Positions 1-12,959 of a stretch of 64,000 nt of DNA are shown in pieces. The stretch is from Arenicola marina (taxonomy: Eukaryota; Annelida; Polychaeta; Arenicolidae). Both the position numbers and the translations under genes were made by a program. The notes below the pieces were generated by a model, which saw only the letters and a list, made by a program, of their open reading frames with translations, was not told the DNA's origin and did no database searches. Where the stretch lies: the NCBI GenBank assembly GCA_964019135.1, contig OZ025260.1, positions 14,068,254-14,132,253 on the forward strand. The letters run 5' to 3'. Within the stretch, counting starts at the first letter, position 1. Each line of letters starts with the position of its first letter.

Positions 1-275
1 CTAATTGTAAGGTAAACGAAATATAATCGATGACCATATAGTATCGATTTGTGTACATTCTTTAGGCTGATAATGCTATAAACGAGAGGTGTCTGGCCCA
101 ATCGATATTTTGTCATCTATCTATAACGATGGCTGTGAAAGGCTTATGCGGCCTGTCTGGGTGCATGGGTTGGTGCCTTAGATCTGTCACAGTGCACACG
201 CGGGCCACATGGGGCCATGGGGCCAAGGGGCCAAGGGGCAGCTAGGACAATGAGATCAAGGAATGAAACGGGACC

Positions 276-525
276 GGCCCGGTAGCTCAGTGGGTTAGAG
301 CGCTCGCCTTGAGTGCTCTGGTCACCTGAGAGCCTAACGGCACGTAGATCTGTGGTTGGACCCCCGCAGTGGCCATGTCTTTGTGGTCGGAGGATAAAGA
401 TCCCATGTCCTTCTTCGCAAAGAGTAGGGGGTTACCCCCGGGACATGGCTCCACCTCCCTTCCTTCTCCCATTGATGCGATATGACCAAAAGTGGTTACA
501 GCGTCCTGAATATACAAGCAATCAA
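276..525 (+). mobile_element. tRNA-derived SINE, family A, most complete copy
   Basis: The 5' head looks like a tRNA gene: an A box (TAGCTCAGTGGGTTAGAGCG) near 282 and a degenerate B box (GGTTGGACCCC) near 355. The spacing between them is too long for a working tRNA. A tRNA-unrelated body follows (AGGATAAAGATCCCATGTCC and onward), ending GCGTCCTGAATATACAA. The same body recurs at 32.75, 49.99, 51.27 and 54.01-54.22 kb, which proves it is dispersed. Pol III transcription from the A/B boxes is expected for this class. The B box carries G for the usual C, so this copy may be inactive. Confidence 0.85.
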
Positions 526-2254
526 CGGATGAAACAGCTCCAGACCCACGTGGAGTTTGAACCCCCAACCGGGCCCCCCTGGTGTAGTAGTATCAATAGG
601 TCTTGGGTTTGAAGACGGGTCCCGGCACCTAACATTGGGCACGTTTAAGCGATTGAGCTGTCACCGTCTCGGGAGATTCATATTGGCCCAATTCAGCCTT
701 TGTGCAAAAACGGTAAAAAACACCATCTCATGAACCCTTAAATCTGCAGTCGATGATGTAAAAGCGAACCCCAAATCCAAGCTGTCCAATGAATGATTCA
801 GTAACAATCGTACAATGGGGAATAGCAGTATAAGTCGGGGAGGGGGAGCGGGGGGGGGGGGGGGGGGGGTCCGACAGGCCTTGCATCATGAACGGTGCGT
901 GCGAGGATAGCGTGTGGAATGTGGCTATTACTTATAATGGGATGGCGTACCGACCGACTTCAATTGGTACAGTTACTGTAACGGTTGTGGGTGTGCACAC
1001 CCGCCTCGGGGTAATAGATAAACAAGTGTGTGTGTTGACAGTGCGCTGTCGCTATTAAACCGTTAAACTGTTACCGCTGGCGTCTCGCATGGAGCACTTA
1101 TTCGATAAAGACCGTCCAGGCGATATCGCCCTGACCCTTTACACACTGTGTACACAATGTGGCCCCTCCCCTCCCCGATGTACATCATCACAGTTCTCTT
1201 TGTATCCTTTGGTGCTTGACGATAAACTGCGGACGTCCTAATGTTTATTGATGGTAACATGGATAATATAAAAATTGCTTTGTGTAAAGACATTTTATTT
1301 TTACTCGCAGTAGTTACACTGATCAACGCTGACCAGGAACGGATCTTTGTATTTCAAAGGGGGTAGGAGGTCGCTGAAAACTTGCGAACTTGGGTGGTTG
1401 AAATTGAAAATATGTCGACTTAATAATCCTTACAATCCCCTCGCTTAAGGGGGCGCTTAACCCCCCCCCCCCCTCCCCGCCCTCTCCCCCCCCCCCCCCT
1501 CCACGCCCTTTCTCCTTGGATCCGCCACTGCTGGCAAGATTAGTGTATTAGTGTCTTCATGGGTGATATTGCTGACGGATAATTTCACCAATTGATTCTT
1601 ATACTCACTAGGGAAATTCTAGGGGCGTGGGGAGGGGGGGGGGGGGGGGGTCGACCCCACCACTCACATTCTATCGATCTCTCACTCATATTCTTTGTGA
1701 GCTATGTGACCCCGCAAGCACCCAAGCGCACGACCAGCGTGGATGGATGGCAATCATAACGGCCCCGTGAAACCTCACAAAGCACGAGCTAGTATAGTCA
1801 GACAATACAAATAGTGCTAGATAGCGTTCTTTGGCATTGTAATCGAAGCTTGTATGGGATCTTCCACAATCCTTGTTGTAATTAATGGGCGTCTTCGGGG
1901 TGTGGGTTGGACAGATGATGCACTGGTCGGGAAGGTCGTGGCGTGGCGCTCTAAGCAAGGGGATTTGTATATTCTACTAGGGTGTAAAACAAGGCCAAGG
2001 CAGTTTAGGTGCCTCTCGTTTCTCCCACCAACCGGTCTGTCGTTGGTTTATATCTGCAGACTGCGGACCTAATCCCCCCCACCCCCACCCCCACCTTCCC
2101 CCTTACCCTCACCGCCCCTTTACCACTCTCCCCTCACCCCTGGAACGGCTCTGATATGTTGTGAACTGATGAAGTGGTTTGGAGGGGGTGAGCGCAGTCG
2201 GCTGTGTGGAATGCGCTCTGCCGGGCCAACCATCGTGACGGGGGTTGGCACCCC
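526..2254. other. No gene seen; long G and C homopolymer runs
   Basis: I see no coding exon with credible splice borders. The short open frames here have no recognisable domain. The notable content is homopolymers: about 20 G at 850-869, about 13 C at 1,461-1,473, another C run near 1,486-1,499 and about 17 G at 1,634-1,650. Confidence 0.6.
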
Positions 2255-2390
2255 ACTCTGCGAGTATCTGTCTGTGCTCGTGCGGGATCAAGATCCCTTT
2301 CCGTGAATAAATTAACGGGGTACCCGTGGAGACATGGCACCGATCTATCCTTCCCCTTTTCGATTGATGCGAATATTGGTCGCCTTTTTA
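2255..2390 (+). mobile_element. Diverged SINE tail
   Basis: This stretch matches the SINE body only loosely: AAGATCCCTTTCC, then GGGGTACCCGTGGAGACATGG, then CTATCCTTCCCCTTTTCG, then ATTGATGCGAATA. The order is that of the intact copies at 276, 49,985 and 51,272. It is an old, decayed copy; the tRNA-like head is not clear. Confidence 0.5.
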
Positions 2391-2774
2391 GCTTGTTCTG
2401 GATTGACAATCGCGATGCCCTGAAATATCAGTTTTACGGAGTGCCTCCTCATTCTCAGATTCATGTTCTTTGTTCCAGTTCTCACTGTAATCGTGATTGG
2501 ACGATTGCTTCCGTATGTTATAAATAACAGATAGAGTTACCCATACAGCCACATTTTCTCTGATAATTGTTCAAAATGCTTTGAATGGGAATTAGGTATT
2601 TAGGTTCTTAGCGTATAAACGACTTGTTTTGGCGAAACTGGTGCATGTCTTGTGTGACTTTCTTGTGTACCACGCTACACTACGCTACGAGTTAACACTC
2701 ACACTGTTAGGTAATGTGTGCAAGACATTTTGTCAAAAGAAAAAGGTGGAAAATTGCTGAATAAGCAGCTTTAA

Positions 2775-2915
2775 GGTAGAGAGGTCTCTGTGACATTAAA
2801 TCTTTATGCTGCACGGCATTTCTACGGGCGGGGCTTGAACCACGCACCGGCCGCTTGGGCTGGCCTGGCAGATCAGAGAGGATAATAGCCACACGCTACC
2901 CACTGACCCCTAGTC
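2775..2915 (-). mobile_element. tRNA-derived SINE, family B, head and part of body
   Basis: Read on the minus strand it starts with an A-box-like CAGTGGGTAGCGTGTGGC, continues through CCCAAGCGGCCGGTGCGTGG to a B box (GGTTCAAGCCCC), and then into a body beginning ATAAAGATTTAATGTC. The same head is found on the + strand at 59,871. The copy is truncated. Confidence 0.65.
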
Positions 2916-3174
2916 AGGATTCCTCATCCTTAAGTCCTGGAATGCGAGTCCTTATCTTAAGGGTCTGGATTGCAAGGCCGTCTGGATCAAGTCCTGTTCT
3001 ACGGCTACAAGCATCATATTTGCTTGAGGCCCTAGTTTAGTGCAGACTTTAGTACCAGTTTCAAGATCCAAAACGAATCTGGAGTGGAGTGAGGGCAAAA
3101 AGGGTTGGATCCAGAGTTCGATAGGACACGGCCCTCCGTGCCTTTGTGACTCTGGGATTCTGGAGCCGATCCAG

Positions 3175-3680
3175 GTGGCTTAGATCCTTGCCCCCTCACC
3201 CCCCCCCCCCGAGCGGGGCGGCGGGAGGTGTTATTCCTGCCGCTGCCCGCATCCTGCTAACCAGATCCTTGTGAAGTCTGTTTATCCGGGGGGATCGCCC
3301 GCTCTGCTCCAGATCGACCGAATCGGGAAAAACCAGGACGCCATGGGATGGGATGCTGCTCCCTCCACTTCCACTCCATGCCCCTCATGTAGCCCTGTTT
3401 AGCCAGATCCATGTGAACCCCTGGATGCAGTAAGATGCTGACCCCCCCCCCCCCCCCCCCCCACTGCCCTGGTATCCCTTCAGTTACCACATCCCACCCT
3501 CGTGCCAGATTCTTGTGAACCCTGATGAAATGAGCTGCGGACCTCCTCCCCCCCCCCCCCTCCCTCCCTCCCTTCCCTTATCCTACTCCCGATGGCCAGC
3601 TCCATGTGAACCCGGACTCCAGGGTGACCCATCCATCCATATCCTGTCTCCCGGAGTGCCTGGATCCTCGCTCCCCCTCT
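3175..3680. repeat. Diverged tandem repeat with C tracts, about 4 units
   Basis: A phrase like CCAGATCCATGTGAACCC recurs near 3,259, 3,400, 3,502 and 3,594, at spacings of about 90-140 bases. Each unit carries its own long C run, for example 21 C at 3,442-3,462. Spacing and sequence vary, so this is an old array. Open frames here are low complexity and not believable genes. Confidence 0.5.
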
Positions 3681-3733
3681 CCGGGAACCAGCTACGTTCG
3701 TATGTTTCCTTTGTTGACCGGATGAGGCCGGCA

Positions 3734-3816
3734 CGAGTCTGTGATGTACATAGTATCAAAGACCTTAGTATGATGATCATAGTAAGGTCTTTGATAGTAT
3801 GTACATTACAGACTCG
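3734..3816. repeat. 34-bp near-perfect inverted repeat (hairpin)
   Basis: The arms 3,734-3,767 and 3,783-3,816 are reverse complements with two mismatches. They enclose a 15-base loop that itself contains ATGATCAT. Transcribed from either strand this would fold into a long unbranched stem of the size of a microRNA precursor. It could equally be a tiny inverted-repeat transposable element. No coding content. Confidence 0.75.
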
Positions 3817-4084
3817 TATGTATGTATGTATGTTCTGCATACATAGTCTCCATATGGGGTCAATTGACTCGTGAAAATACCTTAAAATTACAGTAGGCTT
3901 TCTTGTGCACTTCATCATCAAACTGCGCACATGAAGCCAGTTTGTTACTTTTTTTTACATTTCTCATCGAGTTATCATTTACAGTCAGACAATGTTTCCA
4001 GAAGGTTTTTCCAAAATATTTCGAAAATCATAATGCGAGTGAAAAATTGCTGTTTAAACAGCTTTAACGTATCAAACCTAACTA

Positions 4085-4200
4085 ACCATACACTTAGTTT
4101 ACCAGGGGGATTCGAACCCATGGCCACAATGGCCGACCACATTATGACCCCCCACCCCAATCCCCCTCCCTGTACCGCGGTCTGACTGGGCCGGCATAAT
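4085..4200 (-). repeat. tRNA-like B-box sequence, probable SINE remnant
   Basis: On the minus strand there is a B-box motif (GGTTCGAATCCCC, the reverse complement of GGGGATTCGAACC at about 4,107), preceded by GTCGGCCATTGTGGCC. No matching acceptor stem or clear A box was found, so this is not called a tRNA gene. Confidence 0.35.
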
Positions 4201-4450
4201 GAGGTATTTAACCCTGAATGAGTCGTATCGCTACTGGCTGAGTGAATGTCCCACTTCTTATAACGATCCTGGGTCCTCTTGTTGCCCCCCCCCCCCTCCT
4301 CCCTCTCCCCTTCTCCCCCTAGTAAAGTGGCGCGGCGAGAGATTCCATCCGTATTGTGTTGGGGCTGTGCGTGTATTCTGTGGACCGAACACCGCTAGTG
4401 TCTGGCTGAGGGGAGGGGGAGGGGGCGGGGGGCGCTGGGCCGAGAGAGCC

Positions 4451-4925
4451 CACTCCCCGCCCCCTCCCTTCCCCCTGCCCGCCCTAGGTCCCACTCCCCG
4501 CCTCCTCCCACTCCCTGCCTCCTCCCACCCCCCGCCTCCTCTACCCACACTGGCCGCTCCCTGCCCGCCCTGGCTCCCACTCCCCGCCTCCTCCCCCCAC
4601 CCCGTCCCCTGCCCACCCTAGCTCCCACTACCCGCCTCCTTCCCCTGCCTCCTCCCACTCCCCGCCCCCTCCCTTCCCCCTGCCCGCCCTAGGTCCCACT
4701 CCCCGCCTCCTCCCACTCCCTGCCTCCTCCCACCCCCCGCCTCCTCTACCCACACTGGCCGCTCCCTGCCCGCCCTGGCTCCCACTCCCCGCCTCCTCCC
4801 CCCACCCCCTCCCCTGCCCACCCTAGCTCCCACTACCCGCCTCCTTCCCCTGCCTCCTCCCACTCCCCGCCCCCTCCCCTTCCCCCCATACTGGCCGTTC
4901 GCTGCCCGCCCTGGCTCCCTCCTGC
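4451..4925. repeat. 205-bp C/T-rich tandem duplication, 2.3 copies
   Basis: The string CACTCCCCGCCCCCTCCC starts at 4,451, 4,656 and 4,861, an exact 205-base spacing. The first two units are almost identical throughout and the third is cut short. Inside each unit the motif CACTCCCCGCCTCCTCCC is repeated again. Long open frames on both strands are by-products of this composition. Confidence 0.85.
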
Positions 4926-6047
4926 CTCATGGATTATGCAGCCGACCTGTGGAGATGGCTTTCAGTGCTTCCAGGAGGTGGGCGTGTGCCAGGGGAGGGC
5001 AGAGCCGGCGAGGGGGGGGGGGGAGGGGGCTGTGCCAGAATCTGGTGTGGGGGGGGGGGGGTGACATGACGTAGACGTGGCTCTGGGAGGTTGGATGAGG
5101 AAGGAATTGTATTATGGGCGAATGAGAGCGGAAAACGGAGGGTGGGTGGGAGACGAGCAGGGGTCTGGTAGGGGTGGGGGGGGGGGGCAGGCTTGGGTCT
5201 CGGGACGGCCGCAGGGTCTTCGCTCTGCCTGGAGCCTGGCACGGCGGGCAGGGAACGAATGATCGAACAAACCCACGAGTCCACGCAACCCACCCACAGT
5301 CAGTAGTAGCCGACTGCGTCTCCTCCCCTCGCGTACACCGCCAGCGCTCACCCCATCGCCATCCCCATCTCCATCTCCCCGGCGGGCGACAGGCACCGCC
5401 CCGGCGTGGGGATATTATTATATCGACAACCGGACAGACAGCGCAACCGGCGGCAGGATCACACACTACCTCTGTGGATGGATGGATGGATGGCCTGGGC
5501 GTCTTTCCCGGGGGTTTGGGCTCTGGTCAGTGACGTAACGACCAGCGCTGATGCTGTCGCTGATGCTGCTGATGCTGCCTGAGCCAGCCAACACCCCCCC
5601 CCCCCCCTCTCCTCCCCCCTCTCTCTACCCATCGAGTTGGCGCCGCAGTATGGATCTTCCGCTGGGAGACTGACTGTTGGCCCCAGAAGCTCCACACCGT
5701 GTCTTGTCGTCGCTGTACCCTGGTGACTGCCTAGACCCGCCCCCCCCCACACCCAGCACGCCAGCCACCACCGGAGGTCTGGTCTGGCTGTCCCACCCTC
5801 GCCAGTGTGTCCCGTGGGCTCTGTCTACGGTCTGCGAGGCCACCCACACCTGCATATTCAGAGAGGATGAGGAGGAGGAATGTACTGTAGCAACAGCATC
5901 ATCAACTGGATGTATTATTGCTGGCGACACTCTGGCTGGGTGGAATGTATCGTGCTTGACGCTAGACTCGCGTTTGACGTCCCGCGGAGGATAATCAGTG
6001 CTGGCTCATAATGGATAATAGCATCGCCTGGGATCCGCCTATAACGT
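4926..6047. other. No gene seen; G/C-rich with homopolymers
   Basis: The stretch is CpG-containing, with G runs near 5,009-5,018 and 5,050-5,060 and a C run near 5,587-5,597. A short (GGAT)n run lies at about 5,476-5,491. The open frames of 90-180 codons on both strands are proline/glycine-rich, lack domains and overlap one another, so none is annotated. Confidence 0.5.
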
Positions 6048-6548
6048 ATAGGCGTGAATACGTCAACCCATAGGCCTGAATACGTCAAGCCATAGGCGTG
6101 AATACGTCAACCCATAGGCTGGAATACGTCAGCCCATAGGCGTGAATACGTCAACCCATAGGCGTGAATACGTCAACCCATAGGCTTGAATACGTCAGCC
6201 CATAGGCGTGAATACATTAGACTATTGACGTGAATACGTTAACTCATTTGCGTGAATACATGAATACGTTAACCCGTCTGCGCGAATACTTGAACCCATA
6301 GGCGTGAATACATGAATACGTTAACCCGTCTGCGCGAATACTTGAACCCATAGGCGTGAATACTTCAATATTCATACGTGAATACGCCAACCCATAGGCG
6401 TGAATACTTCAAGCCTCATACGTGAATACTTGAACCCATAGGCGTGAATACTTCAAGACTCATACGTGAATACGCCAACCCATAGGCGTGAATACTTGAA
6501 GCATCATACGTGAATACGTTAATCCATAGACGTGAATTGGTTGACCCA
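6048..6548. repeat. 22-bp minisatellite, about 23 units
   Basis: The unit is centred on ATAGGCGTGAATACGTCAAC and repeats every 22 bases. Early units keep TACGTCA, a half-match to the cAMP response element. The later half shows higher-order structure: a 52-base dimer is repeated twice near 6,250-6,355, and 43-45-base dimers alternate CATACGTGAATACGCC with ATAGGCGTGAATACTTC. No coding potential. Confidence 0.9.
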
Positions 6549-9500
6549 TACATTTCAATACCACGTCCACGCTTCACGGCCTAACGTGTGTTTGATCTCA
6601 CATACCCATAAGTCAAGCGGCGTCTGAACCACCGAATTCAGGGAATACTTGGACGACAGGGATAGAGTGGGTGACGCTGCCAGCCACTGGACCCGTCGGT
6701 GGGTCATTCCCACCCCCCACGCGGTATCCCCATTAGGTACATTGGGTGATTCATGGAGGAGAACAACCCTTGTGTCCTTGTCACCGGCGACCCACGCCTG
6801 CCATGGTAGGTCCGTGCGGGATCTTCTCGCCTATACACTCTAGCATGCATGACTCACTCAGAGGTCTGATCTTTAATTAAAGGGTCACTGGAGGGTCGTT
6901 TGTTGGAGTGACTCTTTCTCACGGGTCTGCGTCAGACCGGTAGTTACTTTGCCCGTTGGTTATCTTTCCGTATTGTCTGGCCATTTATTTACCCCAGAAG
7001 GACCCGGTTACGACATGGCCCGGAAGTTCGACACGGCCTGGGCCGAATACTTCGCCTCGGAATAGGACATTATGGACGGAGTTGGGGGGTATATTCGGCC
7101 ACCGCCGTGTTTAACGCGTTTAAGGGTGGTCTAACGTACACATTCATCCACGCCTCCGCCTCAATGCGACGAGGATGAAAGCTAAGACATTCATTTAGTT
7201 TAATTTCCTTTTAATTATTAAATGTACTAATTTCTATACCATATGTTAATTGCAAGACTGAAGGCTGATTTGGCGAGCGATTATCGGGTTCAAAATAAAT
7301 AAGTAGTCATCCAAAAAGTCGATTTTCTGAATTAAGAAAGTGCTAAAATTATATGAGTGGAAGAGGATTTCTTAATCATGCGACCCACCACAACGAGCAA
7401 TGACTAAATTACGAGGAGATTATGAATACGGCCCTGGACGTTATGCATTCACCATGATTGATATGCATGTGCTCCGGAAAAGGTCGCCCATGTTTTGCAT
7501 TGTTGGCCTCGGATGCTGGCCCCTCTTGTCGGCGGCGGCATTGCGGGGAGTACTGGGGTTATCTGGTTGGTGTTTTAGTTAGCTGCACCCCAGCCAAGAC
7601 AGACTCTCCGCATGGGATCTGGGCAAAAAATACACTGGAACATAACATGTGCATTATGAGCTCAAAGGGACATCATAGCTGCTCTGCTGGGTGCTAAACC
7701 CCAAGCATGTGGGAATTTTTATAAGTTCCTTGTCGGTATGAGCAGCATTATTGCGTCGAGTAAGGATAACGCGTCGTTCTTTCCTATTCTTTCTGTTTCT
7801 CTATCGATTCTCATTGTCGGAGAACAGAATGGCTCTTTTTGTTCATCTCACTCTCTCGGCAGATGGCGCCAATAGTAGTTCCGAATTGAGGGTTCCGGTT
7901 GTTCTGATGGTCGTTTTTTGTCGCTCATGGCAACATGGGATCTCACATTATGAGTAGGTTTTTGTGTGTCTTTAGCCTCGGGGCACACCGCAGCCATTTG
8001 GCTCATATCCGGCGCCTAGAGGACGTACCAACATGTGGCACAGATTGGTTTTGTAGTTCTCGGTCGGTATTTCCAGCGCCGCGGTTTCCAAGTATAGCTA
8101 TTAATCATGTCCATGCCAGGGCAAACCTTTGCTTCAGAGTAGCTTACGTATTAATCACGCCAAGAATTTACTACACTATTCGATTTTTCTTTGACCTCTT
8201 ACATGAAAACCGAACCTCTTGTGGAAGGACTACTGAGTACATCGTCTATGGTGGCTCAGCGCTTCTTGCCGTTCTGTGGGTTAACCACATCCACTTAACC
8301 ATTCGCGTTGTTGTCGCTGTACTTATCATCCAGCCATTGTATCAACTGAGACATGTTTATCACATCGACCATGTACTAATTTTATTCTTTTTAAATGTTA
8401 AGATGTTTTCAGCCGGCGCGTGGTTCGATCTCTGTTTAATTTGTTTCGCAATGAGTAGGGGAGACCTGGTTCCACTCAACTTTGACCGTTCCCATTGCCC
8501 CGATATGACGCCCCAGAAGTTAAAATGCCATAGTTAAGCCATCGAACCAATGGGGACAGGGAGAAGGGAAAGGACTCTAGCTCCTCTGTATCCTTGTCAT
8601 ATAATATTATGATCGGTGAACCGATCAATCCCATTTCGACGAAGGGTCCTTCAGTAAATAGTCGGGTTGGCCCATATGTAATGAAAGCGCTTGTGTCAAA
8701 GAGGAAAGCGCCGAGTAAACACCACTCAAGGAGATCTATGGGGGTAAGACCGGTGCATAGTTTATGCCCCCAGCTATTATGTGGCCACTGCCGAGTGGGT
8801 TCTGCGTTCTGTTGGCCCAGCCTATGTAAACACCCTCCTCTTGGGGTTGGGCGGAAGGCGCCATGGCGGAGGTTGCTTCTGGATGGATGGGCGATTGTGT
8901 CCGCTCTCTACACTGATAGAAATACAGGTCTGCTTTGCATAAAGCCGTGGCAGTTATTGATACAGCTGTGAGCATGATGCATTCATCCGCGGTTGTAAGT
9001 TTTGTCTATTGCGGTGAAAGGATACTAGTTGAAACCGTGTGAAGGGTATATATCATAGCGTTAATCTAAGCATTCATCTATATATATGCATATAGAGATA
9101 AAAAAAGATATATCTTTTGCCTTTTCGTATTGTAATAGTATTAGTATTGAACTAATCTCTGGCAGAATACACGCTGCCAAGAGGTATGTATTTCCTAAAG
9201 TGCATGAACTAACTCTTCATGTGAAGACTCGAGATAAGTAGACCCTTGACCCATCACATGACGGAGGGCTGGAGCGTGACAGTCATGCCCTTAAGCCACA
9301 CGGAACTCCATAGATCGCAATACTCACTTACCCCAAGTCGTCCGTTTGCTGGGCGTTGAATCCAGAAAGCCATCCCTATCCCGTGTCATAACCGACGGAT
9401 GTATCCAGACCCATGACCTTGACCCGTATTGATACCCAACACGGGATTCAGATACAGAATCCATAACCCACCATGTGACGTGGAATCAACAGGCCTTTTT

Positions 9501-10756
9501 TGTACTAAAGGGGGCCTATAGCGCACTATACCGCAGAGCAATAAGTACTGAATTCGAATGAGAGACCAAACACCTAATAAGGGGCATCTTTCATACATTC
9601 ATCCTTCGTCGTCCCAGGAGATTTTTTGGCCCAGTTTAGCCCATGTGTGCACAAAAGCGGCCTAAAAGATTAACATTTCATTTCTTTGTAATAAAAGACC
9701 ATTGGCCTATGGTGCTACAGAAAATTCCAGCAAAGATACTATACAATGCCATCAATATCTATAGACCGTTAAGTTGGCAATGTGTTTATGATTTGTTGAA
9801 AGCATTATCTTTAGAAACCAGTCAGCAGTTTTTCTAAAAGGCGGGAGATACCAAACCCTTGGTTCTTCGCAGAGTAAATATTATGTAACAAAATGGAAAA
9901 AAAAAACATTACCCCTAACATTATTTGCTGGGCTGAACTAATAAAATAGACCGATCACATGATGGTGGGGGAGGGGTCAGAGAGGGGATCCATTATCCAT
10001 GCCACCACGTGGCCTGCTGTGAGATCCGGATGTTACATCGGTATGTGGTTCTGTAACAGTAAATGACGTCACACACCCTGTCGCCATGCCCACGCTGGGG
10101 AGGGGCGGGGAGGGGGAGTGGCACTTAACAGAAGTACCTAATCCGCGCCACTCCACCACCATACCCGGCGGCTTAAGGCGATGGCTTCCGCTATTGATTG
10201 GCTGACGCGCTGAATCCTCCCCGCGGGACTGGTGTCCCATTCCGTAGCCAGTCGCCAGCCTCCCCGCCGGGACAAAGCGACCTTTCATGAGTAACCAAAT
10301 CCCCGTTGGCTATTTCTATCCAAAACAGTGCCAGCAATTATCTTGATAAAACGTCACGGTTTCCATCTATCTGATAGTGCACTGGGGAAGAGGATTCTGC
10401 CTAATCTGCCCCCCCCCCTCGCCACCACCCTCTGCCCTGCCCTCCCCAACACCCTCTGCTGTTGCCATGTAAACGGGCCTCCCAGCGGAAAATCCTTCAG
10501 TCCTTCCTTTCCTGGATTTCTACTTTTGCCAGGACTTTGATCTCATCCCATGGTACAACACTGGCACAGGCATGGTGAGGGTGTCGGTGGTGGTGGTGGG
10601 GGAGGGGGGCTGGGGGTCGCGGGCTTCTCGTGGGCTTCCCGTGGGTCTGACCAGGCCTGGCGAATGACATACTCGCTAGCTCATCACTCTTGTCATCATC
10701 CCGGCTCTCTGGGATGAATCTAAGACAAAAATATGCCAGCATCAAATCATTTACAA
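6549..10756. other. No gene recognised
   Basis: A 200-codon open frame at 7,935-8,537 has no recognisable domain and overlaps a dispersed repeat, so it is not called. A phrase GGCCCAGTTTAGCCCATGTG near 9,620 resembles sequences near 39,600 (reverse strand) and 39,810, which hints at another old repeat family. Upstream exons of the CAP-Gly gene may lie here or outside the window, but none can be pinned down by eye. Confidence 0.5.
8121..8185 (+). repeat. Short dispersed repeat, copy 1
   Basis: About 60 bases containing TTCAGAGTAGCTTACGTATT and ATCACGCC. They align with 50,542-50,605 (same strand) and with the reverse complement of 57,315-57,367. The match stops on both sides, as expected for fragments of a mobile element. 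Confidence 0.55.
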
Positions 10757-10950
10757 TGAATCATTTCAACTCAGTCAGCTTCCAAGCTGGTGGAAGGAGT
10801 ATTTTTGCCCTTTTGTCGCAACCCAGTCGTCAATTCATGTAGTACATTTAATCATTTCAGCTCATTGTCAGCTCCCGCGTTGTAATCATGTGCTAAGCTG
10901 ACGGAAGGAGTATTTTTATCATTTGTCATAACACAGTTCCATTTAATTAT
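10757..10950. repeat. Two diverged direct copies next to the satellite
   Basis: AATCATTTCAACTCAGTCAG at about 10,759 and AATCATTTCAGCTCATTGTC at about 10,850 each lead to GGAAGGAGTATTTTT and then to TTTGTCGCAACCCAGT or TTTGTCATAACACAGTT. The copies are about 90-115 bases apart and clearly diverged. They flank the left end of the 28-bp satellite but share no unit with it. Confidence 0.65.
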
Positions 10951-12959
10951 TGTCCCATCATTCGACGCCAATCCATTTAGTGCATCCACTCATCCTTACA
11001 CTCCGCGATGTGTCCACTCATCCTTACACCCCGTGATGTGTCCACTCATCCTTACACCCCGTGATGTGTCCACTCATCCTTACACCCCGCGATGTGTCCA
11101 CTCATCCTTACACTCCGCGATGTGTCCACTCATCCTTACACTCCGCGATGTGTCCACTCATCCTTACACCCCGCGATGTGTCCACTCATCCTTACACCCC
11201 GCGATGTGTTCACTCATCCTTACACCCCGCGATGTGTCCACTCATCCTTACACCCCGCGATGTGCTCACTCATCCTTACACCCCGCGATGTGTCCACTCA
11301 TCCTTACACCCCGCGATGTGTCCACTCATCCTTACACTCCGCGATGTGTCCACTCATCCTTACACTCCGCGATGTGTCCACTCATCCTTACACCCCGCGA
11401 TGTGTCCACTCATCCTTACACCCCGCGATGTGTTCACTCATCCTTACACCCCGCGATGTGTCCACTCATCCTTACACCCCGCGATGTGTCCACTCATCCT
11501 TACACCCCGCGATGTGTTCACTCATCCTTACACCCCGCGATGTGTCCACTCATCCTTACACCCCGCGATGTGCTCACTCATCCTTACACCCCGCGATGTG
11601 TCCACTCATCCTTACACCCCGCGATGTGTCCACTCATCCTTACACTCCGCGATGTGTCCACTCATCCTTACACTCCGCGATGTGTCCACTCATCCTTACA
11701 CCCCGCGATGTGTCCACTCATCCTTACACCCCGCGATGTGTCCACTCATCCTTACACCCCGCGATGTGTCCACTCATCCTTACACCCCGCGATGTGTCCA
11801 CTCATCCTTACACTCCGCGATGTGTCCACTCATCCTTACACTCCGCGATGTGTCCACTCATCCTTACACCCCGCGATGTGTCCACTCATCCTTACACCCC
11901 GCGATGTGCCCACTCATCCTTACACCCCGCGATGTGTCCACTCATCCTTACACTCCGCGATGTGTCCACTCATCCTTACACCCCGCGATGTGTCCACTCA
12001 TCCTTACACCCCGCGATGTGTCCACTCATCCTTACACCCCGCGATGTGTCCACTCATCCTTACACTCCGCGATGTGTCCACTCATCCTTACACCCCGCGA
12101 TGTGTCCACTCATCCTTACACCCCGCGATGTGTCTACTCATCCTTACACTCCGCGATGTGTCCACTCATCCTTACACCCCGCGATGTGTCCACTCATCCT
12201 TACACCCCGCGATGTGTCCACTCATCCTTACACCCCGCGATGTGTCCACTCATCCTTACACCCCGCGATGTGTCCACTCATCCTTACACCCCGCGATGTG
12301 TCCACTCATCCTTACACCCCGCGATGTGTCCACTCATCCTTACACTCCGCGATGTGTCCACTCATCCTTACACCCCGCGATGTGTCCACTCATCCTTACA
12401 CCCCGCGATGTGTCCACTCATCCTTACACCCCGCGATGTGCCCACTCATCCTTACACCCCGCGATGTGTCCACTCATCCTTACACCCCGCGATGTGTCCA
12501 CTCATCCTTACACCCCGCGATGTGTCCACTCATCCTTACACTCCGCGATGTGTCCACTCATCCTTACACCCCGCGATGTGTCCACTCATCCTTACACCCC
12601 GCGATGTGCCCACTCATCCTTACAACCCGCGATGTGTCCACTCATCCTTACACCCCGCGATGTGTCCACTCATCCTTACACTCCGCGATGTGTCCACTCA
12701 TCCTTACACCACGTGATGTGTCCACTCATCCTTACACCCCGCGATGTGTCCACTCATCCTTACACCCCGCGATGTGTCCACTCATCCTTACACCCCGCGA
12801 TGTGTCCACTCATCCTTACACCCCGCGATGTGTCCACTCATCCTTACACCCCGCGATGTGTCTACTCATCCTTACACTCCGCGATGTGTCCACTCATCCT
12901 TACACCCCGCGATGTGTCCACTCATCCTTACACCCCGCGATGTGTCCACTCATCCTTAC

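Noticed and set aside
276..365. Functional tRNA gene
   Set aside because: A and B boxes are present but too far apart, with no clean cloverleaf, and the sequence continues into a SINE body found in several copies.
7935..8537. 200-codon hydrophobic open frame
   Set aside because: Overlaps a dispersed repeat, has no recognisable domain and no splice signals supporting it.
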